This document shows positions 50,135-58,793 of a DNA stretch of 64,000 bases, piece by piece. The translations under genes and the position numbers were made by a program. Source of the DNA: Bacteroidia bacterium 43-41 (GTDB taxonomy: Bacteria > Bacteroidota > Bacteroidia > Bacteroidales > Dysgonomonadaceae); the NCBI GenBank assembly GCA_001898165.1, contig MKTD01000011.1, forward strand, positions 1-64,000. Reading direction: 5' to 3'. How positions within the stretch are numbered: the stretch's first letter is position 1; the number at the start of each line of letters is the position of its first letter. The notes under the pieces were generated by a model. The model had not been told where the DNA came from. It did not search any database and worked only from the letters and a program-made list of their open reading frames with translations.

Positions 50135-52309
50135 CTATTCAGTAGTAGATATGACCAATTCCTTGCCCTGCATCAGTTGATCGTGAGTGATAAGCCAACC
50201 CTCAATGGCCTCATTGCCGTACCTGATCTGCTGTATTTTCTTTTCGTTGCCCTCTTTTCTGATGGTGAAAGTGGTGTTGTTGCCGAGTGTAAACTCCACC
50301 TTGTCAAACAACGGCACGGAGATGATATATTCCGGATCGGCCGGTGAATAGGTATATAGCCCGATGGCATTGAACACGTACCACGCCGACATCTCCCCCG
50401 CGTCGTCCATGCCGGCATAGGCCAGTTTATCGGCTCCCATATCGTAGAAGCGGCCCATGATGCTGTCGAGCACGCATTGCGCTTTCTCCTGCTTGTCGAT
50501 AAAATAATAGGTATAAGGTATCGAGTGAGAGGGCTGGTTGCCGTGACAATAATTACCGATAAATCCGGTCATGTTATGCGCTTCATATCCTCTCCAGGGC
50601 TCGGTGAAGAGCGAGTCGAGCTTCTGTTCCACTGCCTGGTGGGACGGATACAATGCGATCATCCCTTCCGGGTCGTGTGGGGCGAAGAAGAGCGATTGCC
50701 AGGCGTTTGCCTCCCGGTACATGTAGGCGAAATAGGGATAGTAGGGATCAAAATCCACGATCCAGTTCCCATTGTCGATTTTTCCCCGCCAAAAGCCGGT
50801 GGATGGGTCGAACAGGTTCTTATAATTTCCGGAACGTTGTATCAGTAACGAGTAATTCTCTTCGTCACCCAGTTTTTTGGCAATCAAAGCGGTGGCGTAA
50901 TCGTCATACGCATATTCCACTGTTTTGGTGACCGCTGCTTTGTACTCATCCCATGTGGGTACGTTGGTAGTATCTTTTTCCGCAATCCAGCCCCGTTCGA
51001 TATATTCGTCCAGATAGGGCCTGCCGCCACGGCCGGGCACGGTGGCATTTTTCAGCAGCAGCTTGTAGGCGCGTTTCAGGTCGAAATCGGTGATACCGCG
51101 CAGGTAGCTTCCCGCCACGAATACCGAGGCATGGTCGCCGTGAAAGAAGGTGGGCATATAACCGTCTTTTTTCTCTCCTTTGTCGGTGATCGATTTGATG
51201 ATATCGGTAGTGACGTCGGGTGACAGCATTCCCAGCAACACCAGTTTGTTGCGGTAATCGTCCCAGAACGAGGGGTTGGTGTAATAATGAAACCCTTCAT
51301 TGACAACCTCTCCTCTCTCATCCGTAAAATCGTCGTTCACATCGCTGCGCAGGGCAGGCCAGAGGAATGAGCGGTATAGTGTGGAGTAGAAGATGCCTTT
51401 TTCGCGCTCGGTACCGCCCGACACTTTAATTTTCGACAGCAACCTGTTCCATTCCTTGTCGGCTTCCTTACGGACCTGATTGAAACTCTTGTTGAGCATC
51501 TCCTTTTCTAAGTTCATCTTCGCGTTTTCGATGCTGACGAAGGAAAATCCTATTTTGAGTTCCAGCGGTTCATTTTTTCCTCTCCCTTTGTTCTTTCTAT
51601 TCTCACCGAACTCCACCAACGAGACCTCATGCTGATCGTCTTTCAGTGCCCGGATATCCTCTATGGGATAATTGGAGATGGCGTAGAAATACATTTTTCC
51701 TTCAGCATCCTGGAAACCTGTAAAAACGTACTCGCCCACCTTTTCGATCTTCCAATCCTTCACCCGGTTGTTGGAACGGGTCATATCGGCAATTAACTTC
51801 TTCTTCGCTCCCTTGGGATAAGTGTATCGATGAAATCCGCAACGCAGCGTGGAAGTCAGTTCCGCGTCGATGGCGTATGCTTCGAGAAATACCCGGTAGT
51901 ATCCCGGGTGTGCCGATTCGTTATCATGACTAAAAGCAGAAGCATAGTTTCCCGGCGTGACCTCTCCCGTGACCGGCAGCAGGGGGATATGCAGCAGGTT
52001 CCAGTGTCCTTTATTGGTATGTGCAAATCCATAAATTACCGAGTCTTCGTACTGATACCCGGCTCCGCTTCTAAACTGGGTTACAGGGCTCAACTGAACC
52101 ATGGCGTTGGGAAGAGAAGAGCCCGGAAAAACTTCTGCTCCCCAGGTACGCTGTTTCCAGGTGCGTACATATCCCAGATCTTGCGGTTCCCACAGCGTGG
52201 CTGTCCCCAAAAAAGGATTGACGTAATCGGTGAGTTGTTTTTCTGCTGCTGTGGCTGTGCAGTTTAGTAGAAAAATAGACAGAAAAATAATCGGTGAAAT
52301 CAGTTTCAT
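50135..52309 (-). CDS. GH92-family alpha-mannosidase-like glycoside hydrolase
   Basis: A 724-residue protein with a signal peptide (SPIIFLSIFLLNCTATAAEK). N-terminal beta-sandwich: LTDYVNPFLGTATLWEPQ, EVFPGSSLPNAMVQLSPVT, YGFAHTNKGHWNLLHIPLLP. The alpha/alpha-barrel follows: DYRNKLVLLGMLSPDVTTDI, DGYMPTFFHGDHASVFVAGS, NMTGFIGNYCHGNQPSHSIP, and AYAGMDDAGEMSAWYVFNAIG near the C-terminus, where the family usually reads GNDDCGQMSAWY. GH92 enzymes are calcium-dependent exo-alpha-mannosidases; family-level assignment is strong, specificity not readable. The first 53 bp of this gene are copied at 53278-53336. The RelE-like toxin gene ends 6 bp upstream. Confidence 0.92.
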   Translation of the reverse strand: MKLISPIIFLSIFLLNCTATAAEKQLTDYVNPFLGTATLWEPQDLGYVRTWKQRTWGAEVFPGSSLPNAMVQLSPVTQFRSGAGYQYEDSVIYGFAHTNKGHWNLLHIPLLPVTGEVTPGNYASAFSHDNESAHPGYYRVFLEAYAIDAELTSTLRCGFHRYTYPKGAKKKLIADMTRSNNRVKDWKIEKVGEYVFTGFQDAEGKMYFYAISNYPIEDIRALKDDQHEVSLVEFGENRKNKGRGKNEPLELKIGFSFVSIENAKMNLEKEMLNKSFNQVRKEADKEWNRLLSKIKVSGGTEREKGIFYSTLYRSFLWPALRSDVNDDFTDERGEVVNEGFHYYTNPSFWDDYRNKLVLLGMLSPDVTTDIIKSITDKGEKKDGYMPTFFHGDHASVFVAGSYLRGITDFDLKRAYKLLLKNATVPGRGGRPYLDEYIERGWIAEKDTTNVPTWDEYKAAVTKTVEYAYDDYATALIAKKLGDEENYSLLIQRSGNYKNLFDPSTGFWRGKIDNGNWIVDFDPYYPYFAYMYREANAWQSLFFAPHDPEGMIALYPSHQAVEQKLDSLFTEPWRGYEAHNMTGFIGNYCHGNQPSHSIPYTYYFIDKQEKAQCVLDSIMGRFYDMGADKLAYAGMDDAGEMSAWYVFNAIGLYTYSPADPEYIISVPLFDKVEFTLGNNTTFTIRKEGNEKKIQQIRYGNEAIEGWLITHDQLMQGKELVISTTE

Positions 52310-52314
52310 CTTAT

Positions 52315-52632
52315 TTATTCCGATAATTCATTTATTAACTTCTTGTCATCTTGACGGCAATCCCAAACAGTAACGATATACACAGTATCGCTCTTATCGT
52401 CTATAAAATAGATAATTTTATAATTGTTTCTGACGACCAAAGCTCTGTATGTCCTAGTCATTTCCGAGAGAGATGGCTCTATCGCAGCCATTTGGGGAAA
52501 TTTACCCAATGAACTTCCGGCAACTTCAATATCATTGACAAGTTTTAAAGCGACCTTCTTACTTTTCGTTTTGTAATAATTCCAAATCTCATTAACTCTC
52601 GAAACGGCTTTTTTAGACCAGACTACATCCAT
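52315..52632 (-). CDS. RelE/ParE-family toxin, intact copy
   Basis: A 105-residue basic protein: MDVVWSKKAVSRVNEIWNYY, KTKSKKVALKLVNDIEVAGS, LGKFPQMAAIEPSLSEMTRT, YRALVVRNNYKIIYFIDDKS and IVTVWDCRQDDKKLINEL. The W-S-x-x-A start, YRALVV strand and final VWDCRQDDKKL are RelE/ParE features (compare VFDTRQDPAKL in the other toxin at 19310). It overlaps the antitoxin stop by 10 bp and is followed 5 bp later by the GH92 start, placing the pair directly in front of a hydrolase gene. A truncated, stop-containing second copy lies at 54828-54909. Confidence 0.88.
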   Translation of the reverse strand: MDVVWSKKAVSRVNEIWNYYKTKSKKVALKLVNDIEVAGSSLGKFPQMAAIEPSLSEMTRTYRALVVRNNYKIIYFIDDKSDTVYIVTVWDCRQDDKKLINELSE

Positions 52633-52865
52633 GTCTTCATCTCTTTAATAAAATCGTCATGCTTTACGCCATTACCCTTCAGTACATCTTCTGTTGCTTC
52701 TGTAACTTCTTTTTTAAGCTCTTCAATCGTCATAACCGCAGGACGGCGAGAAGAAACGGATCTTTTCAAAAATGAACGGACTTTTTTGATAATATTAATA
52801 TCGTCAACATCAACAATGGATTCTATTAACTTTGCCTTTTCTATATATAAAACGTCTTTATCCAT
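52623..52865 (-). CDS. Antitoxin partner, intact copy
   Basis: An 80-residue protein: MDKDVLYIEKAKLIESIVDV, DDINIIKKVRSFLKRSVSSR, RPAVMTIEELKKEVTEATED, then KHDDFIKEMKTWM. The first half looks like a short DNA-binding or dimerising helix pair; the C-terminal part is the toxin-binding helix. Such small antitoxins pair with RelE-like toxins in Bacteroidota. The stop TAG overlaps the toxin start. It is the full-length version of the shortened frame at 54900-55034, from which the copy 2 frame differs by an in-frame 105-bp deletion and a 3-bp deletion. Confidence 0.82.
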   Translation of the reverse strand: MDKDVLYIEKAKLIESIVDVDDINIIKKVRSFLKRSVSSRRPAVMTIEELKKEVTEATEDVLKGNGVKHDDFIKEMKTWM

Positions 52866-53383
52866 AGCTCTGAATTTTAAATTGATAATCAGTACAAAGT
52901 TATTTTTTTTTATTTACGAATCAAAGAATTGGGTATAATATTGTTTGTCATAGTTGAACAGTTTAGATATTGGGAATAGCGACGATTCCATTTCATTAAC
53001 AGCAATGAATCCTCTGTTCCTGATCACTTCATAGATATAACCCGTTTGATTTTTTCCTCACTAAATGTCCTTTTAAAGTATGTTTGAACCCCATATTAAT
53101 ACCCGCCTCTGATTATGTCGATTGTATGATTGTTGTTGGTAAGATAAAGCAGGGCATATCACAAGTACAACGAAGAACGAAGAGAGCATGACGAGTTGTA
53201 TAGTTTACCTTAAACTCCAACTGATAACAACAGTTTCTTCTGATTCTATGCTTAGTACATTGTCTGTCATCAATGCAGTGCAGTTTAGTAGAAAAATAGA
53301 CAGAAAAATAATCGGTGAAATCAGTTTCATCTTATTGTTGAGATTTCAGAATTGAATACAGCAGCGAAGTTAATCAAAACAGA
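52866..53383. other. 518-bp gene-free stretch, copy 1 side
   Basis: It contains no intact gene. On the minus strand 52914-53057 is an open frame of 47 codons ending in TAA that reads as the end of a protein (VIRNRGFIAVNEMESSLFPI, SKLFNYDKQYYTQFFDS in frame). 53205-53285 is the remnant 3' end of the GH42-like gene, 53278-53336 the duplicated GH92 5' end, and 53337-53383 begins the segment carrying the esterase gene. No promoter was recognised. Confidence 0.6.
53278..53336 (-). pseudogene. Duplicated 5' end of the GH92 gene
   Basis: These 59 bp are identical to 52257-52315: the ATG and the first 17 codons of the GH92 gene (signal peptide) plus 6 bp upstream of the start. The copy is cut off at the GTGCAGTT junction with the GH42-like gene remnant and leads nowhere. 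It marks the left edge of duplication copy 2. Confidence 0.92.
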
Positions 53384-54661
53384 TTAATTTTTGAAGTGTT
53401 TATCGGCAAAATCCAGATAGCACTCCCAGTCATATTCAGTTACATCATGCACTCCTGCTCTTATATGATAACCGATGTCCTCCATGATCGGCTCATGAAG
53501 CTTCGGCATTTCATTCGATTCGATGGTAGATAAGCCATACAACCGGTACGCCGGCCCGGCATAGTAAGCAGACAAGAACTCTCCTCTCGGATCCGCCCAG
53601 AGGTCTTTTTCGGCACTTGCTACATATACTTTTCTGGGAGCTATCAAGGCGATAAGCTGATGCTGATCTATCGGTAGCGATTCTTCTCTGTTGTTATATT
53701 GACGGAAATTTTCGCAGAACCAGTGAGGGAACGCCTTGTTTATGGTGGCGATGGTTTCTCCGAATCTTCTCCGGAAGAGTGCTGCGCCACCGCACCCGGA
53801 ATCATTGGATATAACAATTTGGAAGCGCTTATCTTGGGCACCGGCCCAAAGGGTAGCTTTCCCTTGCCGGGAATGTCCCATGATTGCGATTTTATTACAG
53901 TCTATCTTCTCCTGTGTTTCTAGGAAATCAACGATCCGACTCGAACCCCATGCCCAGGCTCCAATGGCCTGCCATTCGTCAGGAGCAATAGCTTCAGGAT
54001 CATATCCAGGAAAGAGGGATACAATACTGTGATCTCTTAATTCCGGTTTATCGGGGAAAATATCGTGATAACACATTGTTGCGATAGCGTACCCCCGGTC
54101 GATAATTTTATCGTAACTCCACCGGCTTGCCTGAGTACCTCGTTCCCAATCCGCATGGTTTGTCTCTTTCATCAACTGGAAAACCGGAGAATAAAGAACC
54201 GTTGTATCTGAAGTTGTACTGTGGTTCCCCTTAAAGTTATATCCTACAAAAACAGGTACTTTGTCCGTTGGTTTATTGGGTATGTACATTAATAAAAGAG
54301 CCTCAATTTTTTTCTTTCCGTTCGAAAAAGTAAATTTTACCTGCTTGCTGGTCGCTTTACCGTCCATCGCATGGGGATCTTCCGTCAAGAGTTCGTAAGT
54401 AACATCTATCTTCGCATCAGGAGTCCGTCCATATACGTGGGAAGCGAATAACTCTATGAGTTCCGGTCTTCTCTGCTTTTCCCACTGTTCCACACTCTTA
54501 ACCGTTTCTCCATTCTCGCATTGCAAAATTTTCGGAAGAACATACGCAGGAACTTTCGACTCATCGTAATTCACGTTTTGCTGGGCATATACCAGTGTGG
54601 CAAAAAGCCATACAATCAATAATCCGAAATTTCTTTTCCTATTTCCAATGTTAGTACACAT
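53384..54661 (-). CDS. CE15-like carbohydrate esterase
   Basis: A 425-residue secreted protein (signal LLIVWLFATLVYAQ). The alpha/beta-hydrolase fold shows the CE15 pattern: nucleophile Ser in KIAIMGHSRQGKATLWAGAQ (family G-C-S-R-x-G-K; here GHSRQGK), FQIVISNDSGCGGAALFRRR, and His in HIRAGVHDVTEYDWECYLDF. The SQ-type CE15 enzymes cleave ester bonds between 4-O-methyl-glucuronate and lignin alcohols or related uronate esters. A xylan or pectin esterase role fits the surrounding hydrolases. It was carried into the duplication by the segment at 53337-54827 and has its own promoter at 54756-54763, about 95 bp upstream of the start. Confidence 0.85.
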   Translation of the reverse strand: MCTNIGNRKRNFGLLIVWLFATLVYAQQNVNYDESKVPAYVLPKILQCENGETVKSVEQWEKQRRPELIELFASHVYGRTPDAKIDVTYELLTEDPHAMDGKATSKQVKFTFSNGKKKIEALLLMYIPNKPTDKVPVFVGYNFKGNHSTTSDTTVLYSPVFQLMKETNHADWERGTQASRWSYDKIIDRGYAIATMCYHDIFPDKPELRDHSIVSLFPGYDPEAIAPDEWQAIGAWAWGSSRIVDFLETQEKIDCNKIAIMGHSRQGKATLWAGAQDKRFQIVISNDSGCGGAALFRRRFGETIATINKAFPHWFCENFRQYNNREESLPIDQHQLIALIAPRKVYVASAEKDLWADPRGEFLSAYYAGPAYRLYGLSTIESNEMPKLHEPIMEDIGYHIRAGVHDVTEYDWECYLDFADKHFKN

Positions 54662-54755
54662 AGTAATTCTGAGAGTTAAAAAATAATATCATTTACAATC
54701 CACTGCAAAAGCGAAATTAAATTTGCATTTTGATTTCGAAAGTTGCAGACTCCTG

Positions 54756-54763
54756 CAAATATA
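54756..54763 (-). promoter_or_regulatory. Candidate -7 promoter element of the esterase gene
   Basis: The minus strand reads TATATTTG, a full TAnnTTTG match and the same word as the hydrogenase operon 1 box, 95 bp upstream of the start at 54661. It lies inside the 53337-54827 segment, so the gene appears to have come with its own promoter. Confidence 0.55.
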
Positions 54764-54827
54764 GTGATTATTTGGTACTTAATGGATGTTTTCCGTCTAT
54801 TTTCGTAATTGGATCAGGAGTTCTGAA

Positions 54828-54909
54828 CGACCTTCTTACTTTACGTTTTATAATAATCCCGAATTTCATTAACCCTCGAAACGGCTTTTTTAGACCAGAC
54901 TACATCCAT
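54828..54909 (-). pseudogene. Truncated toxin gene copy
   Basis: Starting at the ATG at 54909 this repeats the first codons of the intact toxin (MDVVWSKKAVSRVNEI, then RDYYKT) and hits TAA where the intact gene has AAA for Lys in KTKSKK. The homology ends at about 54828, where the esterase segment begins, so the C-terminal 70 codons are missing. It cannot make the toxin. Confidence 0.88.
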
Positions 54910-55034
54910 GTCTTCATCTCTTTAAAATCGTCATGCTTTACACCATTACCCTGCAGTACATCTTCTGTTGCTTCCGTAACTTCTTTTTTAAGCTCTTCGA
55001 TCGTCATAACCGCATATAAAACATCTTTATCCAT
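54900..55034 (-). CDS. Shortened in-frame antitoxin copy, 44 residues
   Basis: From ATG at 55034 this reads MDKDVLYAVMTIEELKKEV, TEATEDVLQGNGVKHDDF, KEMKTWM then TAG. It is the intact antitoxin (52623-52865) with 35 codons removed in frame after DVLY, and one Ile removed near the end; both deletions keep the reading frame. It retains the start and the C-terminal helix. Its partner toxin copy is dead, so it might be an orphan antitoxin capable of neutralising the intact toxin, or simply decay. No own promoter was recognised. Confidence 0.55.
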   Translation of the reverse strand: MDKDVLYAVMTIEELKKEVTEATEDVLQGNGVKHDDFKEMKTWM

Positions 55035-55078
55035 AGCTCTGAATTTTAAATTGATAATCAGTACAAAGTTATTTTTAT

Positions 55079-55222
55079 TTACGAATCAAAGAATTGGGTA
55101 TAATATTGTTTGTCATAGCTGAACAGTTTAGATATTGGGAATAGCGACGATTCCATTTCATTAACAGCAATGAATCCTCTGTTCCTGATCACTTCATAGA
55201 TATAACCCGTTTGATTTTCCCC
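55079..55222 (-). pseudogene. Decayed C-terminal coding fragment, copy 2
   Basis: A 47-codon open frame ending in TAA reads IYEVIRNRGFIAVNEMES, SLFPISKLFSYDKQYYTQFF, DS. It looks like the end of a protein and is repeated in copy 1 at 52914-53057 with one amino-acid change (Ser to Asn in KLFSYD). Upstream in frame there are stops. The parent gene is not recognised. Confidence 0.45.
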
Positions 55223-55369
55223 TCACTAAATGTCCTTTTAAAGTATGTTTGAACCCCATATTAATACCCGCCTCTGATTATGTCGATTGTATGATTGTTG
55301 TTGGTAAGATAAAGCAGGGCATATCACAAGTACAACGAAGAACGAAGAGAGCATGACGAGTTGTATAGT

Positions 55370-57394
55370 TTACCTTAAACTCCAACTGATAACAACAGTT
55401 TCTTCTGATTCTATGCTTAGTACATTGTCTGTCATCAATGCAGTGCAGTTAGAAAATAGTATAGTAGGCTTTTTAAGCTCGAAAGGTGCGATTATTTTAA
55501 CGTCTTGCTTTGAGTCCGACTTATTCACGATTATACTGATATACGTATCTTCATTCTTTAATGTTTTCATAAGCATATCATTTTGGAAAGGTTCGAAATG
55601 AATCTCTTCACTAATATTTACATATCTCCGCAGAAATCTGATGAACGATTCAAAATCATCCTCTATTCGTGTACCTAAACCCACTAATGAGGGAATCCAT
55701 ATCACCCGTCCTCGTCCATATTGATTTGTGAGACCTGTAGTTTTATCTCCTTCAAATCCAATCGACTTACCGGTTACAGGAACTATATATCCCTTTAATG
55801 CGTGAGAAGGTAGTTTTTCCTGATCAACCTGTAACTGGAATAAGTTATCAGTGAATTTAAATTCAGAGATATTTCCTCCAAACAGATCTTCTAAAGGAAA
55901 ATCATTCATCATTCTACAAATGGCGTTTTCATCGTAGTACCCCGTAAGCCCATCTATAATTAACTGACCTCCATTTCTTACAAAATAGCGGAGTTTATCA
56001 TCGTATGTTTCCGGGATAGCAATTTGGTTCGAAAGTACCATTGTATGACCCTTATAGGAGGATTTACTGAAATCGAATTCGCCCAGCTCCTCGAATGAAG
56101 GTTGCAAGCCCATATGAGAAAAAGCCTCAAAAAAGCTTAAAGCCGATTTCATCACAGCCCCTGCTTGCCTTGCTTCAAAATCACTTGCACGTCTCGCCAA
56201 TCTGTTCTCTACCCACATTGACTCCCTAATATAAATAACGTGTATTTTGCTGTTCAGAGGCCTTGCTTCGGCAAATAGTTGTCGATTTTTATCAATTACC
56301 GCTCCAATTCGTCCTGCTTCAACCAATCTGTCTGCAGGTTTATTTTGAAAATCCACCATAGCCCATTCACCTGCCTCAGAACCTGATGCTCTTGGATTTA
56401 AGCACCAGTAAATTGCTCCTTTACTACCAGATCCTATAGTTATCCAGAACCACTGACTTATTTCCTCTTTTGTAGGACATATTGGTTTATTGCCGCTGTA
56501 AATATTATTTCCTCCCTGTAATTCAGTCATCATCCAGGGAATATTACCAGCGCCTGAACGAAGAATCTCACTATTTGCAGATATGGCTATGTCATACCTG
56601 TTTCTGGGAAAAAAACCGAAGTGCCAACTGGCATGCGCTGACCCCCCTAAGCTGGAAAGGAAAGTTCTCCAACTTGGGAAATCATACTGTGAGGCAAGTG
56701 TGAAAATCTGATGGTTATTTACGTGAATAGGTTTTTCTTTGTCATACTTACGTATTTCATCTGACAGCCATTTTAAATACCATGTGTTATAATGCAATAA
56801 GAACTTCTCATTATCAAATGATAGATGGTTATAAGCAGTCAGTTTATTGCTCTGTTTTGAGTCTTCATAATCATCGTGCCATTTTTTGTAAATAGCCCTT
56901 GCTAAAGGGTCATTAATGCTCCCTCCCCCTGGTTCGTTGATTGGAACCCAGCCATAAAGAGATGAGAATTGTTTAAAATGAAGAACTACATTTTTAATAT
57001 AATCGGCAATACGGTTCAGGTGTTCTTCGTTATACGGAAATTTAAATCCGCCTACATCTGTAAAATCAGTAGCAGGGAAAAGGTTGGCATAGACTTTAAT
57101 TTGATACTTTTCTGCATAGGAAAATGCCCTATCAAACAATGTGAAATCCCAGTCGCCATTTGCATCCTTCATGTAATTTTCGAACATACGGATACGTGTG
57201 ACATCCATCTTGTTTTCCCTAAGGATTTTAAACCAACTCTCTACATTTTCATCTGACTGTCCGGGTTCTATGAATACTTCTGCACCAATCATTGGAATAT
57301 CATTGAAATTTACCTGCGCTTTCATATCGGCTAATGTAATAAATAAAAGAATGATCAGAAATATTTCATAACATTTTCTAAAATTTAGATTCAT
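55370..57394 (-). CDS. GH42-like beta-galactosidase-type glycoside hydrolase
   Basis: A 674-residue secreted protein (MNLNFRKCYEIFLIILLFIT, then LADMKAQ). The N-terminal TIM barrel has VTRIRMFENYMKDANGDWDF, a catalytic acid/base-like NE pair in YGWVPINEPGGGS (about residue 155), and nucleophile-like Glu in PWMMTELQGGNNIYSG (about residue 290). From about 390 to 600 comes a flavodoxin-like beta-galactosidase trimerisation domain (LSNQIAIPETYDDKLRYFVR, GGQLIIDGLTGYYDENAI), and a C-terminal beta domain ends in VVISWSLR. The arrangement is that of GH42 and close clan-A relatives. Its last 27 codons exist a second time at 53205-53285 through the tandem duplication. Confidence 0.82.
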   Translation of the reverse strand: MNLNFRKCYEIFLIILLFITLADMKAQVNFNDIPMIGAEVFIEPGQSDENVESWFKILRENKMDVTRIRMFENYMKDANGDWDFTLFDRAFSYAEKYQIKVYANLFPATDFTDVGGFKFPYNEEHLNRIADYIKNVVLHFKQFSSLYGWVPINEPGGGSINDPLARAIYKKWHDDYEDSKQSNKLTAYNHLSFDNEKFLLHYNTWYLKWLSDEIRKYDKEKPIHVNNHQIFTLASQYDFPSWRTFLSSLGGSAHASWHFGFFPRNRYDIAISANSEILRSGAGNIPWMMTELQGGNNIYSGNKPICPTKEEISQWFWITIGSGSKGAIYWCLNPRASGSEAGEWAMVDFQNKPADRLVEAGRIGAVIDKNRQLFAEARPLNSKIHVIYIRESMWVENRLARRASDFEARQAGAVMKSALSFFEAFSHMGLQPSFEELGEFDFSKSSYKGHTMVLSNQIAIPETYDDKLRYFVRNGGQLIIDGLTGYYDENAICRMMNDFPLEDLFGGNISEFKFTDNLFQLQVDQEKLPSHALKGYIVPVTGKSIGFEGDKTTGLTNQYGRGRVIWIPSLVGLGTRIEDDFESFIRFLRRYVNISEEIHFEPFQNDMLMKTLKNEDTYISIIVNKSDSKQDVKIIAPFELKKPTILFSNCTALMTDNVLSIESEETVVISWSLR

Positions 57395-57491
57395 CTTTCA
57401 GTTGAATTTTAATATTATATTTTTAGTATTAAAACAGATTATTAAATAGATAAGCATTAGTAAATCAGTGGTTTGTTAAATATATTCCACT

Positions 57492-58760
57492 CTAGAACAT
57501 TGTATGAAATGATTCAATTAGGCCTACGATGGATTGATAAGAAATATAAAAGGCGAAAATAAGTGTTAGCAAAAGTCCCAGGTTTAACCAGAATTCCGCT
57601 TTATATTTTCCCATTATACTTTTTTTGTTTAACAGATATATAATGGCAATAACTACAATCGGTAATACAAATATTTGAAACAATTGACTGATCAACATGG
57701 CAAAAACCGACTTAAAACCAAAAGCAGGAACAATTAACCCAAAAAGAAGCGCAATGCCAGTCATTATTCGGAAACGGGCTCCTTTATAAACAACCGGTTT
57801 GTTTTCGTAGTCACTGATCAATAAAGGTGCAAGCATCACGATTGGAAAAACAGAAGAGAGCGCCGCACCAAATATTCCTGTAATAAAAACAGAAAGAGCC
57901 AGACGCCCAAGGAAGGGTTCCAGCATACTTACCATCGTGAGTATATCCTCAATCGGTTTGTTGGCAATATATAAAGTACCTGCGGCACATGCCATAATAG
58001 AACCGCTTATGATAAACATTAATAACGCTGCCACAAAGGCATCTTTTGTTTGATGTTTCGAGTGTTTCGTTGTCCATTTTTTCTCTTTCATCAACATGCT
58101 CCTTACTACAAAGGTCGGTGCTGTTAAAGTAGTCCCTACTAACGCCGCAATAATCATCGGAGCATTTTTTTCGTCCGGTATGTTGGGGATAAGTCCTTCT
58201 ATTACAATATTAGGCTCAGGAAAAATTACAAACATGGAGATAATAAAACTGATTCCCATGATGGAGACGAAGACTATCATTAATTTCTCAAAAGAGGAAT
58301 ATTTTCCTGTCAGCAGGAATAGATATAAAAAAATAATTACTCCAAACGCTATGTAAACCGGATTCCATCCCGGCTCTCCAAACAGACCGATGGATATCTT
58401 TTGCATTAGATCGGAAACAATCCCCATAATTCCAATAAGTGCCATAATTTCAACAAAAACCAATCCAATTAAAGTTATCAGAGCTATCGGTTTGCCCAGA
58501 GATTTGAAATGCTTCTTATAGCCATATAGCGCCCCTTCTCCTGTTACTATGGCATACCGGCCATAAGCCTCCAACATAAAGAAACTAAATATACAGGAAA
58601 GGGCCAAAGCCCAAAGCATGGACATCCCATAGCGGGATCCTGCAGATGCCATTGCAACAACGCTTCCTGTGCCAATACTATATCCTACAAGGAATAGACC
58701 GGGTCCTACGGAACTCATAGAGTTTCCAAATCGCTTCAAAATTGATTCTTTTTCAGGCAT
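57492..58760 (-). CDS. Nramp-fold transporter lacking the canonical metal-binding motifs
   Basis: A 422-residue protein with about 11 hydrophobic segments. The N-terminal pattern GPGLFLVGYSIGTGSVVAMA and YGMSMLWALALSCIFSFFML follows Nramp transporters, but the TM1 motif D-P-G-N is replaced by I-G-T-G-S and the TM6 motif M-P-H is replaced by LTAPTF in VGTTLTAPTFVVRSMLMKEK. Without the Asp, Asn and Met that hold Mn/Fe, ordinary divalent metal transport is unlikely; this branch may carry an organic or other substrate. It lies 33 bp after the LarA-family gene and in front of the GH42-like gene, so sugar-acid uptake is an inference from context. Confidence 0.8.
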   Translation of the reverse strand: MPEKESILKRFGNSMSSVGPGLFLVGYSIGTGSVVAMASAGSRYGMSMLWALALSCIFSFFMLEAYGRYAIVTGEGALYGYKKHFKSLGKPIALITLIGLVFVEIMALIGIMGIVSDLMQKISIGLFGEPGWNPVYIAFGVIIFLYLFLLTGKYSSFEKLMIVFVSIMGISFIISMFVIFPEPNIVIEGLIPNIPDEKNAPMIIAALVGTTLTAPTFVVRSMLMKEKKWTTKHSKHQTKDAFVAALLMFIISGSIMACAAGTLYIANKPIEDILTMVSMLEPFLGRLALSVFITGIFGAALSSVFPIVMLAPLLISDYENKPVVYKGARFRIMTGIALLFGLIVPAFGFKSVFAMLISQLFQIFVLPIVVIAIIYLLNKKSIMGKYKAEFWLNLGLLLTLIFAFYISYQSIVGLIESFHTMF

Positions 58761-58793
58761 GAAATTTCTTATTTTTCAATTGTCGATTTACTG

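Larger units (their letters stand above)
52257..53285. repeat. Tandem duplication copy 1 with intact toxin-antitoxin locus
   Basis: From GTGCAGTT inside the GH92 gene (52257) to GTGCAGTT at 53278-53285 runs one unit of about 1 kb: GH92 start, toxin, antitoxin, a non-coding stretch with a decayed C-terminal frame, and the last 27 codons of the GH42-like gene (53205-53285). At 53278 this unit is joined through the 8-bp GTGCAGTT directly to a second copy of the GH92 5' end (53278-53336). Copy 2 continues at 54828-55450 with constant offset of 2165 bp over the right part. Pattern: microhomology-mediated tandem duplication. Confidence 0.88.
54662..55369. other. 708-bp stretch upstream of the esterase, without intact gene
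   Basis: From left to right: esterase promoter region (to 54827), toxin remnant (54828-54909), shortened antitoxin frame (54900-55034), gene-free sequence holding the decayed C-terminal frame (55079-55222, minus) as in copy 1, then the 3' end of the GH42-like gene beginning at 55370. Copy 2 of the tandem duplication covers 54828-55450. Confidence 0.6.
54828..55450. repeat. Tandem duplication copy 2, degenerate
   Basis: This stretch repeats 52551-53285 with about 95% or better identity outside three deletions (105 bp and 3 bp in the antitoxin, 4 bp in a T-run). It ends in the GH42-like gene at the GTGCAGTT of 55443-55450, which is the same word as at the copy 1 junction. Its left part has been replaced by the 1.5-kb esterase segment (53337-54827), which removed most of the toxin gene. 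Confidence 0.87.

Noticed and set aside
52866-53383. Insertion sequence as cause of the repeated region
   Set aside because: No transposase and no terminal inverted repeats; a microhomology tandem duplication explains the repeats.
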